Source: Plakobranchus ocellatus (lineage: Eukaryota; Mollusca; Gastropoda; Plakobranchidae). From it: a DNA stretch of 25,221 nucleotides. Each line of letters starts with the position of its first letter. Within the stretch, counting starts at the first letter, position 1. The notes under the pieces were generated by a model that saw nothing but the letters and a program-made list of their open reading frames with translations, ran no database searches and was not told the DNA's origin. Positions 1-14,000 of the stretch are shown one piece after another. The position numbers and the translations under genes are program-made. The stretch is from contig BLXT01003756.1 in the NCBI GenBank assembly GCA_019648995.1, positions 46,282-71,502 on the forward strand, given 5' to 3'.

Positions 1-1340
1 TCAGATTTTTAGAGCCTGCCATGTGGTGCTTCAAAAGAAAGCTACCATTCAGAGTCTAAATACAACATTTTGGGTGATTGTTTTCATTTTCCAACTCTCA
101 GAAGGTGCTAATGCTAGTTTTAGTTTGTCTATAGAATTATCAATTGAAAAAACATGAGTCAATCGCATCTAATTTTAACCCAATGTTGCATCTAAAAGCA
201 TGCATTCTGAGGTAAAACATAAAATGAAGGATCTGGAATTTAGTACTGTTGTTGAATGGCTCACTTGGTGTAACAATTTTGCATTGTGCGAAACTGTAAT
301 CCTTTTCAAATTTTACAGCAATCATGTCCGTATCCAATTTTTAAAGAAAATGGATTGTTGATTGGTATTGATTTTCTTTAATGAATAAAAGAATTGAATC
401 AACAAAAATCTATCAGAATCAATCTTTGGTGACATTTTTAAAAATCTTTATCGCAGTTTCAACAATAAAATCTTCCAGGCTTGATACTTATAGTAAAAAG
501 ACAACGATGCGTAACTCTCAGTTTTTTAGTTTAACATGACTCTGTGTCGAATAGACTGAAAATCTTGTCTTGACTTTAGCATTCTGCTGAGATGATAGTT
601 ACTACTATCACCTACACGTAGTGCTTACAAGCATTTTAGTCGGTGATACGGAATGTATACTGGGATATTTTAATATATATCTAAGTATCATTGCTGCACT
701 AATTGTGCGAGGTTACATCAGGGATCACAATATATTCTATTAAACCAAAAAGGTCTTGAGTCCCCAATTTGTTTTTTTTTTAATTACCTGGCTAAATCCA
801 AATTATGTTCAAACCAAAATGATTTCCAAGAGACCCTAGATTTGTGTAATAAAATGATTTCACTGCATTTATATGGTTCAACTGAGCAAATATTTTTTTT
901 TTATCATTCAAAAAGGTTTAGGCAGCTGTGCTCATATTATATGGTTCAGATATTATGTATAGATTTTTCAAGAAGTGAATTGCAATAGTGCATGTATTGT
1001 AATATTTTTTGAAAAATGTTCAGGGCAGTAAAAAAAAAACATTTAATTTATTGTAATTGGCTACTCCTCATGACATTTTTTTATGTTTAATACCTCATGC
1101 CTTGTTTTAGATATTTTTAATTTAAAAATTAAGCTATAGTTACAAGCTTGTTGCAATGTCTTGGCTGTGGTACCTGCTCCTTAACAAGTGCCTAATGCTT
1201 TAATGCAGGTAATCTTTTTAGCAGATTGCAGTTTTTACTCAATAACGTTTTTGTTGATGTACAGGTATATCTGTACAATGTTGCATTTTTTTTATACTGG
1301 TGTTGGTATAAGCTCAAAATGTCTCAAATAAATGATGTAT
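1..1340 (+). other. Possible 3' untranslated end of a plus-strand gene
   Basis: No coding region. A canonical AATAAA at 1327-1332, after a stretch free of splice-like or coding signals, could end a gene entering from the left and converging on the bHLH-HMG gene. Chance AATAAA is expected at this base composition, so this is weak. Confidence 0.2.
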
Positions 1341-2142
1341 TTTTTATCAAAATGCATTTATAAACAACTCATTTCACATTTTTTGTGTTAAATAAGCATG
1401 AATGTTGTTTCAGACTCAGAGATGCTATGTGAGGTAACCTGGGTATATTGGGAACAAGTTGTAGTTTATATATTTTTTGTGAGTCTGATATGATGTTCAC
1501 ATATATAATTCACACTTGTATAAAAAAAAATGTCTTTAAGTCAGATATGTTATGATTTTGAAAGAAGTTACATATTGTATGATTTTGAAGGTGGTGCTTT
1601 TTATGCCTTTTCAGGCGAGAAAATTATTGCTAAAGGTTTTAAAGCTTGAATGTGAAACCATCCACAGTGATTTATTGAAATATGATTTCCCACACAGTGA
1701 ACATCATATTTGGCTGCCTCACACACATGTAGTGTACACGTAGCATTCTCACAAAATGGATCATGTTGTTTGCCCTGCTGACAGGTAAATTGGACAGTTT
1801 GCCTTATAACCCCTGGATAAAAATGACCATTTCTCAAGCTATAAGTAACTCAAAGAAAACCTTTTGATCATGTTCAAAGAAGTGTTAAACATGTCCAATG
1901 AAATTTGTCCTTCGAACCCCTGTTACTGAGATCTCTCTTTTAGTTGCATCTATCAGGACTGCAGTAGGACTCTCTTCATGTGAGTGTTATGTAGGACTGA
2001 ACATAATTTATATATTATCATATTGTGATAAAAGTCTTGCAATCATTTAAAAGCAGTTTCAAGATGATGCTCGTTAGGCAAGAATTTTTTCCACAAAAAC
2101 TTCAAATGCAAACAGCCTTCTACTCCAAAACTTATGGACCAA

Positions 2143-2346
2143 TTTTTTTTTTTTTTTTTTAAATTGGCAAAGTAATAGCCATTGATGTTCTTTATGCAGC
2201 AGACCAATATCATGTTTTATGTTTTCAGAATTTTTTTTTTTTTTTAATGAAAAATGGGGGTAGAAGTTACTTCAACTAAGTTTAGAGTGAAAAAAATCAC
2301 TCAGGGACTGCTCAAGAAACCCCCTCTCTCTCCCCCCCCCCTCCCC
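2143..2346. repeat. Homopolymer and CT tracts
   Basis: An 18-T run at 2143-2160, a further T run near 2230-2245, and a C/T tract with a 10-C core at 2321-2346. Simple sequence only. Confidence 0.8.
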
Positions 2347-3693
2347 AAAAAAAAGTCTCTGATGGTTTTCAAGTAAATCATCTATTCAAGATCACGATGG
2401 CTGCCATTGGTTAGTTTTAAAAAACGGGAATTTTTCATCATGTTTTAAAAATCAATTTTGAGTTGCTTTCCCACTGTAGCTTTTTCTTTTGGAACACCCC
2501 AAATAGATGTCCACAATATAGATATCTAAAATTAGGAGAGAATTTCAATGAAGAATCTTAGGAATTACAATTGAGCGGTTGCAGAGAATACAGGTCTCAA
2601 GTCTCTTTAAAACAAATAGCAAAACAGAAAAGACCACACAAATAATATAATGTAAGAAATATGTCTAAACTTTGTGTAAATATTTCAATAACTTATTATT
2701 TTTAATTTGAAAAAGGAAAAAAAAACAAATAAATCTTAAAACAAGCTTGAAAGAAAGCATTTAATACAATAAAATTATATGAACCCAACAGTAATCAAAA
2801 TTAATCACAATAAAATGGAGGCTAAATATCAATACCACTGTAGCTTTTTTAATAATTTCCCCAGTGTAAATATAATTTTACTTTTGCATTAATTGCAACA
2901 AAGTACTGAAATTTCCAGGAGCAAAAGCTACCTTAAGCATGTCAACAAATAATTTTTTTCATGGAGTCTTGAGGTAGGCCTAGATGAGTAGCATCATTAT
3001 ATCTTAACTCAGAAACAGATCCTGATCTACCTATTTGCTCTCTGTTCTATGTTCATTGGAGACTTTTATGGTAATGACAGCTTTTCTTAGAACGAACTAA
3101 AATTCAAATTTAGATCTAAAGCATCATTGTCCTAGATCTTTAGGTCAATATGTAAAATCAAGATGTATAATAAGACAGAAAGTTTTTGATCAGGCTGCAA
3201 CAATCTAGAATCTAGATCTTTGAAAGCCATTGAGTGGATATTATGTGCCAACTGATATCGTCATGTCTCTTTGTCATTATATTTACAAATTGTGAAAAGA
3301 AAAAAAAAGGGAAATTAAATAGTTGAAATTGGGTCTACAGTCAATAAAATTTCTAATCTTAACTGAAAATCAAATATAGCCATTAAATCTCATCAATTTT
3401 TAATCCTTCATGAAACTACACCTGCTAATTTCCAATCTGAGGGACATAACTTTTTTTTCCTCTTGTAGATTTTTTTTAAAAATTCCCAACTGTATAAAAT
3501 CAGTGAAAATAAATAATGCATTTAAAAAATGTCATTTTGTGTACAAACAGATAAAGTCTGTATTGATGTACAGCATAAAGAGTACAAAACAAAGGGAAAC
3601 ATGTGGGCCTCTGAGTTTTAATCTTTGTATGTCCTTTAACTTTCTCACAACACTGGTGCAAAGATAGGCCTCTGTGTTAGGGTCTATATCTAA

Positions 3694-3835
3694 ATAAGTT
3701 TTATCTCTCTCTTCTACTCAATGTTTTAATCACAATCTAAATTTGTGGAATTTGTAAATACTTTATAAGTTTTATCTCTCTCTTCTACTCATTGTTTTAA
3801 TCACAATCTAAATTTGTGGAATTTGTAAATACTTT
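3694..3835. repeat. 71-bp tandem duplication
   Basis: Two copies (3694-3764 and 3765-3835) differ at one base (A at 3721, T at 3792), so the duplication is recent. Each copy carries ATTAAA on the minus strand (3725-3730, 3796-3801), 460 to 540 nt downstream of the stop codon, a candidate polyadenylation signal for the bHLH-HMG gene. Confidence 0.9.
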
Positions 3836-4263
3836 GTATTTGTATCCTTTGTTTAAAGTATGGCTAAATTACATAGATTATTTCATATTAATTATGACAT
3901 AAGTTATTGGATGACATAGTATATGTATTATTGAGGTAACAAGTAGGTGGGACAGAGATAAATTACATGAGCATGTCATGTGAAAACATTGAAAACTAAG
4001 AAACAGAGGTAGTTTTTTTAGTTTTTTTAAATTTAGGATCCTTAACTTCACGCAACAACCATATACAACTTATTGAAAGATGATTTCCTACACAATTTCT
4101 ATGAATGCATTGAAGGGAAGAAGCTTCAATAAGAACATCTTATGACCTAAAATTTCAAACTTGAATTGTAGCATTAACTAATTTATAATTATGAAGTTTC
4201 ACTTTATCTCACAATCCACCTCATATAACTATTTAGCTCAGACGAGTCATTCATTGATTAATT

Positions 4264-5080
4264 TTAGTTCACATCAAAACTGTTGCCATACGTATGGTCG
4301 ATGAGAGGCTGCACTTCGACATCCTGCAGATCAGGACTCAGCTCTCCCAACACCAAAGGCTCTTCAGACGGAGGAAGCAGAAATGTTTTCATGCTGTTTT
4401 TGAAAACCTGTTCATTCCTTGGTTTTTCAGAGTTACCCTGACAGCTTTGAAAATTTTCTTGAACGCTTTCAAAATCTTCCAAGTCATCCATAGCTGCCAT
4501 GCAACTTTGGTTCAGTCCTGGACTCAAGAAAGTGTTGAGAAAACCACTTTGTCGATTATAAAAAGAGCTTACCTTGTCTTGAGGGCTCTCCTGCTCACTG
4601 AAATTCAAACTGGGCTCCTCTAAGCCTAAGAAATTATTATGATTGCCATCTTTATCTAAGAGATTGAGGTGTGGATTGTCCAGTGAGTTGCTTTGCAAGA
4701 CGTCCTCACATTTTTTAAAAGTATCAAATCTACTTCCTGAACTGACTGAATGATTCTGCACTGTATATCTTTGATTTTTAGCATTTGTGTGGTACCTTTG
4801 AAGACTGCTGTTCTTCCCATCTTGACCCTGCTTTTGCTCAAGATTGGCTAATGTTGCCATGGTGATCTTGTCCTGCACCGGAAGGCGGGACCACATGTGG
4901 GCAACTTTGGCAGCGACAGTGTCAGAAGACGAAGAGTGGTGAGCTGGAGTGAGGGTGGCCGTGCTTTGTTTATATGTAGAACCACCCTCTATTTCACTTC
5001 TAATGCCACTGAAGCCACTTGTGGAGGATTTACTATCTTGCTTCAGTTGCTGACTTATCAGTCTATAGTAGTAATAATAC
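4264..5080 (-). CDS. Exon 14: HMG-box-like region, acidic C-terminus and stop
   Basis: Residues 827-1098, ending in TAA. The acceptor TTCTCTTCTAG joins in phase 2 to exon 13. It opens with a five-tyrosine run and RLISQQLKQ (candidate HMG helix 1), a Ser/Thr-rich insert of about 40 residues, then TVAAKVAHMWSRLPVQDK and ITMATLANLEQKQ, which match HMG helices 2 and 3 in pattern, including the signature tryptophan (W890), the Leu-Pro turn and the following Lys and Leu-Ala. The tail is acidic with hydrophobic groups (LEEPSLNFSEQE, MDDLEDFESVQENF, LSPDLQDVEVQPL), like activation segments. A start at the internal ATG at 4896 would cut the HMG-like region, so the spliced model is preferred. Confidence 0.75.
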
Positions 5081-8000
5081 CTAGAAGAGAAGTGGAAGCA
5101 AAATCACCTTGATTAATTGGTGCAGTGATCAAAATAAGCTGAGGTAACTTCTGTGGTTCACAATAAGGGGGAAAAATCTTTCTTTTTTTCATATTTGGAT
5201 GATACATTGTTACACACACATCTTTAATAGCTATCTGAATCAAAGTTAGACCAAAATAGCCCTTAACTTAAAGTTAACAGTTAGTCAAATTGATCTAGTT
5301 ATTTCAAAGTCACTGGAATGAAAAAAAGGGCTTTGAATTATCTGAAATTTGAACTATTGCATTGCAGGAGAGAGAAAAAAGTGCTCTGAACTTATTGCCC
5401 AATGCAAACTGAAAGTTAGCATTGCCCTGAGCCTTTTTCCTTCTTTTCTTTTACCTTATTTAACCATTGTTAACCAAGCGAGAAAACACAATCACACTCA
5501 GGAGAAGCGATTCTCAGTACTTAGATTATAGATAAGAAACTGGGCAGGTAAGTTCAAAATAATTAGACGCTACCATTTGACTTTTATCAAACTAAAAATG
5601 TTTAATCAAGTTCAAAGACAGAAAAATTCATTGATATTAACAGCTTTCGATTGACTTCAATATTGAATTTTCCAGATTTTAATTATGTGAGCTCTTTTTT
5701 AATTCATTTTTAGCAAGGTATGAAAATAAAACAAGTTTTATTGGCCCACATAGCCCTATTATAACTCAAAAAGTTCAGAAACTGTACTTTTAAGTGCAAT
5801 CACAAAGAAGTTGAGATGACTACAAGATAACGACACAATTGTGAGGCCTTCTCAGAAAACCTGTCGGGTTGCGCAACAGTTATTATTGAGAACTGCTGTA
5901 CCAAAACATCAATGTTAAGTCTATGGACGATACTGCTTTTCATTTTCGTGAAGCAGAGAAATAGGCCTACAAAGAGAGTGAAGGTCAGTTATGATCAAAG
6001 TTGAGTTAAGATCAGATCATCATTCAACAAACATTTCTACACCTTTTCTGCAAGTTTCAAGATGAAATGACACTTATAAATCATTAACTTTTACATTTAA
6101 AAAAAAGGCAGAGAAGTGTTGAAAATTACGTCATATTATATAATTCAACTCGCAACAAATTTGCACCCTTTGAATAGCTGACTAATTCATTCCCACCCAA
6201 CCACATCATATGTCAATTGAAAAGCTTTTCATTCATAACTGGTGCACATGAATACACTGACCTAGAAGGGGGTTTTAAATTGTGCACACCCATATCCACC
6301 CTTTCTCAGAGTTTTCAGACAATGCCCTCTCCAGGTAACCTTTTCTCCTTGAGTCAAGTCCATACGTATATTTATTCTCATCTGATTTTTTCCAATAATA
6401 TTTTATCTCATCAGTTAAATTAATTATATCCTATAGATAAAATATTTAAAAGCTATTTTAAAATCATTTATTTTGAATATGACTACAATTGCTAAGAGTG
6501 ATAATTTTAACAACAATGACAGACAGGGAGATTGCAAGACATCTCAACAATCTAGGAGATGTCCATTTTCATGGCCTGGCGTCGGATAATGATCTCACTG
6601 CTACAGCTAAATGAAGTAGGGTATGTGTCACAGATTTCATTTGGCTATGGACAACAAGGGAGTAAGACAAGGATATGAGCATGTGCAACACAGATATAAT
6701 GCTGTGGCATTAGCAAAGCTTGTAGGCCAAGGTGTACATAAAAAAAAATATATGAAGAAAAAAATTATTTTATTAAACATTTTTTCTTTAACTCGGCAGA
6801 TTACAAAAATAAAAAATAATGATCATACCCATCAAAATCATCGCAATCATTGTTTGAATAAAACACACTGTGTATTGGGCTGGAGGGCTCGGCCTTTGCA
6901 ACATTTTGATTGTTGTTCTTGTGAGATTCATCAAAATCTGGAACCACATGGATTTCCTCCTCAATAAAGGTAATTTCTGCTTTTAGCATGTCAGAATCTG
7001 GACAAGTTCCTCTTGCTTCATCTGAGGCATTGTCTCTGGCATGGTCAGCTTTATCCGTACGTTCAGACTCGCAGCAAACTTCTCTCTTGATTGATGAATC
7101 GATGTCTGGCACACTCTGACAGTCATTCAAATCAGAAACAGTAATGGTACCAGAATCCAGTTGATATTCTTCCCAGTTTGACCTTGCCTCGTCATAAAAA
7201 CTGATAACAAAAAAAACCCGAAACACTATTATGTCTTAAGCTAAAATCAGGTTTAAATAATTCGAATGAAAGTGAAAGACTTTTGTTCAGTAGCAACTAA
7301 ACAGGAGCAGGTTCGTGCCTGAACCTAAACATAAGTAGTTTCAAGAGATAACTTACAGTATCATGGAATGAAATCAGTCAAAAAGAATCATGTGGCACAT
7401 TTGATGCACCCAAAATGCATCTCGAGTCCATAATGAATGAGTCAGACTTTGCAAACAACAGTTTTCAGAAAAATAGATTTTAAACGTGTTCTTACATAAA
7501 ATATTTACAGAAATACAACTTTATCTGTTTTGATCATGTCAGTCTGCATCTATCCAGTATCCACAACTCACATAGAGGATTATTTTTTTAAATATTGTCA
7601 ATAAGCTAAGTATTTAAACATCAGCTAAAAGAACTTCAATCAATTACTTGGCTTGTGGGTTACTCAATATTTTTTTTTTAATATAACAAGACTCACTTGT
7701 CTAATTTTCTGCGACATTTGAGAGGTGCTCTTACACCTGGTACAGGAGAATCTGGAGATCTGTAAATGAGTAAGAAACAAATTAAAAGGAGACACCATCG
7801 CTCGTTTCTCTGTCAAATATCCTGTCCACTTTTTACTTTAATTTTCAATCAACTGAACTCTTTAGAAATTTTTGTTGTTGCTGTGTTCTTGTGTTATATC
7901 ATACAATATTGTATGGTGCAATAGTCTTTCATAATGGACAACTTATATAAGCTTAAAAAAAAACAAGAGTTCAGTAAGTAAACCCACAACTGCTATAAAT

Positions 8001-11000
8001 TATTAGCAAATATATAAAATACATAGCAGCTGGAAAAAATGCAGACAGTCTAAACTTTTTATCTAAGAGTTCTTTGCCATAAATTATTTTAGAAAAAGTC
8101 AAGCAAAACAAAAAAAAATTAGAAGTTTTATATTCTTGAAATGCCTCTTAAAAAAAAGGATGCATTCATTATATTTTTTAGGTGTGAAAAATTAATTCAA
8201 AATCACATCTAACTATATTTTATAGCCATTTCCTCTCATTTCATATGCTTCTTATTCTTGATATTCAACTTTCTTTTCAGATATCTAATCACATTTTCCT
8301 TCTTGAGAGTAGGAAATTATTTTTTATTACTTACATTTTCCGTTTGCATATTTTCTCACTTGATGAAGACTTGCCATTTGCACTCAGTTTAATGCTAGAC
8401 AAAAAAATCAGAGATTTTTACAGTTTTAGTGACAGCATACAAACATCAATAAACATTAAAGAGTTAATTTTTATGACATCTACGTTTCATGCTGAAATTC
8501 AGACAAACCAATTTCGTAAAGCTAGCATGGTCCTTAGCATTTCTTGTCTTGCTATAAAGTTTGAAAAACTATTTAAAAAAAAAGAAAAAAAACATGATTG
8601 TATGTTTGCTATTATAAAGCTGCATTATATTAATCAAAATGCATTTATATGAAAGATAGATACTAATTCATGATTTAAGACAAAGGATGGGATCTGATAT
8701 TTCAAAAGAGGCAGCCAGCCGTGTATAACATTACATAAGTATGTAAAAATGGTGCATTTTAGAATAAACTTTAAAATTGCAGTGATCATTTTTCAGAGGG
8801 CTCTAAGAGATGGGGAAAAAAAAAAAAAAATAGTACACTATTCTAAATCTGCAACAAAGCTGCCAATACAGTGACAAAAAAAATGTTGAATATAATATGG
8901 CTATGGAGTTTAAGCTACCCAAGATCATGATGATCAACAGAACCATCATCTAGATCCATAGTGTCCATAGTCTCCATACACATGAGGTTGTCATGAAGGT
9001 CCAGCATGGTTGTGGAATCCATGTAATCCTGATTGACATGAAAGGAGAAAAATGAGCAGAGGGCAAACTTGCGAAATATAGATGGGCAAACTGTGGGCTC
9101 CATCAACATTTCTTACCTCCCGGTTGAATTTAAGTTTGAAAAATGTATTTAACAGAAATCTAATTCAGTTTCGTAATAAATAGTATATAGGCTAAAAAAA
9201 AAATCATAAATCGATAAAATTGCACTGTTTCATTTGTCGGCATCTATAAGATTCATAAATGCTAAAGCCTTGTCGTTGCTTTCAAATGGTTTCTGTTTTA
9301 GCTTTTCAATACTGAAATCAGGTCTTGAATTCCAATTCAGTGTCACCCTAAAGTTGTGTTATATTATTCTTTTGCATCATCCTGGGCATATGGAAAATAT
9401 TTTATTAATGTTTTTATGACTTAATTTTTTTTTTTTTAATCCAGTGCTGCCAACTTAAAATCATTCCTATCCACATTCATCCCAAGACTAATTTGGAAAG
9501 ATCAGTAGTTGCATTTTGAACACTCATATCAAAGCTTTACACAGTGCTTCCAAACATCCGCATTTCTGCGGATTTCCGCAGTTTTGAGCTTTCCACATTT
9601 ATGAAAAAATCTTTTTCAAGTGGCTGGAAATTGATTCCATGAAGCAGATTTTCTTAAAATTTCTTCAGCCCGAGGGGGAAGTTGTCCCCCTCACACACCC
9701 CCCCCCCCCACCAGGGCATTGCCCTGGACCCATTGCCCACGACATTTTAAAAAATCCAGTTTTCATGATTAGCTGTTAAAAGCACTGTTTACTTTCTTTT
9801 CTATGTGCTGTGGAATGGTGAAAATGGCTAGGGAAATGTAGATTCTAAGCCAAGATAGAAGATTTTCAAGTTTTTGAAAAAAACATTTCAAACAAGGAAA
9901 AAACATTTGAAATAATCCTCTTTATCAAATTGCTGTCTGCAGTTTGTGTGTTAAATTTTTTTAATGGCATACACTGAGTCAGTGAAACCAGCTCAACGAT
10001 GAATCAAAGTTCTGTTCCAAACCACTATTAAAATCCTCATGGATGTAAACATTACGTCAGCCTAATCTCATCTCTTAAAGTAAGAAAGTGACAAGTTTGC
10101 AACAAATCAGGTGAAAGGAAGAACCCAGTATTTTTTGTAAGGGCTGTTTCAACAAACCCTATCTTCAGACAAGAGTGTATTTTTTGAAAAATATCATACT
10201 CTTAGACAGTAAACTTATTAACAAAAGAAATACAAAATGTGCTTTAAATAGTGTATATATGTTCAGTTTCTTCCATGCTGACTCAGAATTGGATATGAGG
10301 GTTTGCCAAAATATCAGCTATTATCATAGTTCACGGCGACAAAAACCACCACAAAACTCAACGTTTAGTTTTTCTCTATATGTTCCTTTAGCAGCACAAG
10401 GTGCAAAATTCCCACTTGATAAGCGCCCGAAAAGTGAAGCTCACCCTGACACCTGCTGATTTATGACTCTGCCAGTGAGGAAGCAAGGGGAGATAACTGG
10501 TCTGATGAAAAGGGGTTATTTTAGGTTTTATTCCCTCTTTCGTAAAATTTAAACTATAAAGTGGATATTCATATTTGTCTTTTGTACTTGTTCTTCAATT
10601 TTCCTACGTTATTTTGGTCTTTATTTCATTTAAATCTGTTGGGAAGTAATAATTTTATCAACTCTTTTTCATCAAGTCTTGATTGTGATTTCAGAAGTTT
10701 TTTAATAAGAACATTTTTTGTCAGTGTTTGCAGCCTGTGATTTTACTCTACCTTGCTACTTTGAAATGCATTCAAGATAAAAGTTTCAGTACCGTAAACA
10801 GCAATAAAAAATGTAAAAAAGTGAAAGAGCTGTGTTGCTTTAAACTTGGGCTTCTACAAATGGACTTCAAATGCACAAATTAAAGTTGCTTCAAAATATA
10901 TCTCTTGGTCAATTTATAGATAAATTAACAGCATATTTGTTCAGAGCGGATGGACAGTATTTGTTGAGAGACCTAACAAAATGTGCCAATGAAACAATAC

Positions 11001-14000
11001 TAATATACCTTTAATATTAAAATAATAATGATAAAACTAAATTAACAAAAATTAAAAGAAATTGCAAAAGTTGAGAAAACTAACACTTGACATTTATAAT
11101 ATTAATCAATCTGAGTCGATCAAAGAATAGGAATGGCACAGGGAAAAATAAATAGAATATTATATGCCTTAATTAAAATATATAATGTAAATCTTTCCCT
11201 GACCAATAAGCTTTGCATTTATCTACCATTTGTAGTTTATATGTGTTTCCTTTGATTTTTGTTTTTGACCAGGCATCATAAAACACTTACACAAGAACCA
11301 TATTGATAGAATACAGAACTTATGCAGGCTATTGCTAGACGGTGTTTAAATCGAGAGCAAATAAGAAAGTAAAGGCATCACATGTTGGAGATAAATGTAA
11401 TGCTGTATGAATACGCTATGTAACTGGATGAGGCATACAGATTTGGTATGAGCTTATATGGTGAACAAGAAAGGATATGTTCTATTCTACGATAGCCAAA
11501 ATAGGACACAGAGCAAGAGGTTTGCAACATGATAGAACAAAAATGTCTTTCACAATAAAGACATTAATTTTACAGACCACAAGTCTTGCATTGCAGCCAA
11601 CACCTCTCGAGCACAGACTAAAAGATCTCCTTGATACATTCTCAAAGAGTGCACAATCAGTAGAGACAAACCACTTTGTTTAGGATTTATTTTGCTATAT
11701 ACACTCTACACTCTCACCTCCGACAATCAGTCTCTTTATTAACCATGCCACAAAACAAATGGTTTCTATCAACAACTTTATGAAGACATTAGAAAGGCGC
11801 CCGCAACACATGATAAACAAACATCAGAGTCCAGTTTATCCCCACACATTCCTGTTATCACGCTAACGGCGGCATCTTTCAAAAGGAGTGTCTAATTCAA
11901 AACCACCTACTGTCCTTCTCCTGTTACATTTGAGACTGGTTTTTACAGCATTTTAATTTCAATTCTTCAGTCTTTCATTTATACATATTCTAAGATAATC
12001 GCAAGCTGCATTTAAAAGTTATAAAAATTTTAAACGAGCACGTTTTTTCCCTATCAGTTGAACTAAATTACTTGTTTTCAAGCGCTTGTAAGTAAATGAT
12101 AGCACACATGACATCATAAATTGCATTAGAAAAAAACAGCTTTTTTTTCTTGGCATGCTTCATAATTGAAAAAAAAAGATTGCACAATATAAAGTTCCTG
12201 TTTTAACTAATTCAAATTTGTTATAAAATGTAAAATTTCAAGCAGACACCTCAATGCCATTCTTGGCAGCGCTGGTAAAATTTTGACCTGTGGCCCAATG
12301 CTGACCATAGCCTGACCCCCGTGAGAGGAGAAGGGCCCGTGCCAATGGGATTTTGCTCTGTGAACTAAAAGTTGGGTAACTAGTTGCAGTGAGTTATGTG
12401 CGAAAGATTTTCGGCAAGCTCTATTTTAAAAAATTGAACTCTTCAACAATACATAAATTTTGATTTTGTAAGTATAATGGCAAATGAAGTACTGCTTTAT
12501 GTTTAAAAAATCAGTTTTGGGTGCATGCTTACTGTCTAAATTAAACAAATATGTTTTGCACATAATTATGATGACAAAATCACAAAAAAGTGTCACCCAT
12601 CAACAAATTAAGCTCATTCACCACCAAGTCAAGAGACAAAGGCCATTTTTTTTCAATATGGATCTACTCCTTCTATCCAACTCTGCATGAATATTACCTC
12701 ATCAATACTCAATTGGGCTTTTCTATTTTGTAATTGGAGATTATTTTTTCAAAATGTAGTAAAAAACAAGATTCAATTTTGGGGTCCACCTTTTGGCAAT
12801 TGCTCATATGTAAACATGTATATAATCCCATAATTGCATAATTGTTCAATTTTATTTACTTTCCAATCGCTAACAACTAGTAACAACTATGATCCTATTG
12901 CTCATAAATTGTATGTGATAATGAAAATTTCCATAGATTTATCCAAATAATAAGCACCAGAATGTTTCAATTTGAATTAAGTTGCTTATTAAATTGCTGA
13001 TTATAGAAAAAGGTCAGTAAATATTGAAGCTTTGGGGAAAAAAAAACTTACATTAATTTTTTTTTGTTTTTCAACAGCACTAACCAGTAAAGTAATTGAA
13101 CCTCACACTTTTGTAAACTCTACATAATTTCTTACGCAATTATTAAAAGTTTGATACCACTTTTCATAAATGTGAGGCAGAAGTTTCTTTGTGTCTCTTC
13201 TTAACACTGAGCTTTACTATTTCCACAAACTGGATTCTGAACAGCTCCTGAGCTTAATTTCAATGCAAAGAGAACAAGTAAAAATTATGTTTCTAAGAAG
13301 TTTGATGTGCAATATACGACTCATTCAAAATGATCTGAAACATTTGGTTTATTAAGTAAAATTTCTGGGCTTTGGTAACTTCTTGGTAGGCAATTGCTGC
13401 TGCATTGCAGTCTTATTTTTTTTTTTTTAATTTCATTGTTTAAAACATCGCTTTCTCATTCACATAGTATCCAAAACCCCGCCTTTATTCCAAATCACCT
13501 GTGAACTCATCCTGTTCTCTAAAAATGGATTGTCCACAATTTTCCATGGAGATGCCAAGCTGCTGAAAGATGTTTCATCCCCATCTGGAAGCATACAGAA
13601 TTCATCCGGCAGTCTGACTGGTATGAAACCCTCTACAGATGAATGCATTTTTCCGAGGGAGGAGCTCTCATGCTTGTCAGGCGTGAAGCCAAAGTTCAAC
13701 TGATCAAATATAAGGAAAAGGATGTGTGCGGTAGGAGTAAATTTACGTTTAAAAATATTATAGCCTCATCTTAAAATTTTGATACATATCATTTTCAACA
13801 GTCATATTTTTTCAAAGAATAAAACAACTATGAAAAAAGTCTTCATAGTAAAATAAAATGAAATTAATCTAAAAAAAATGTGACTGAATATTCAGAAATA
13901 AATCTTTCCAGTCCTCCACGGATTCCAGATACTTGTACCTTCTTTCTGGCAGTGCCCAATCTCGGTGGCCTCTTTATCACCATATCATTTTCTGCACGCA

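Larger units (their letters stand above)
1341..4263. other. Intergenic / 3' flank
   Basis: AT-rich non-coding sequence with simple repeats, several TAGATC motifs (about 3112-3222) and the 71-bp duplication. It includes the 3' untranslated region of the bHLH-HMG gene, whose end is not fixed. Short open frames here show no recognisable product. Confidence 0.5.
9029..13498 (-). other. Intron 9 (4.5 kb)
   Basis: The largest intron. It holds a hairpin-rich repeat fragment (9442-9745), an AGGGGAGATAACTGG motif (10487-10501) and an unexplained GC-richer patch (about 12240-12400). I see no convincing extra exon; exon 9 to exon 10 splicing keeps phase 0. Confidence 0.6.

Noticed and set aside
4294..4623. 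109-codon plus-strand frame
   Set aside because: Shadow of exon 14 on the opposite strand.
8245..8652. 135-codon plus-strand frame
   Set aside because: AT-rich chance frame across intron 11, exon 11 and intron 10; the minus-strand exon 11 has strong splice sites.
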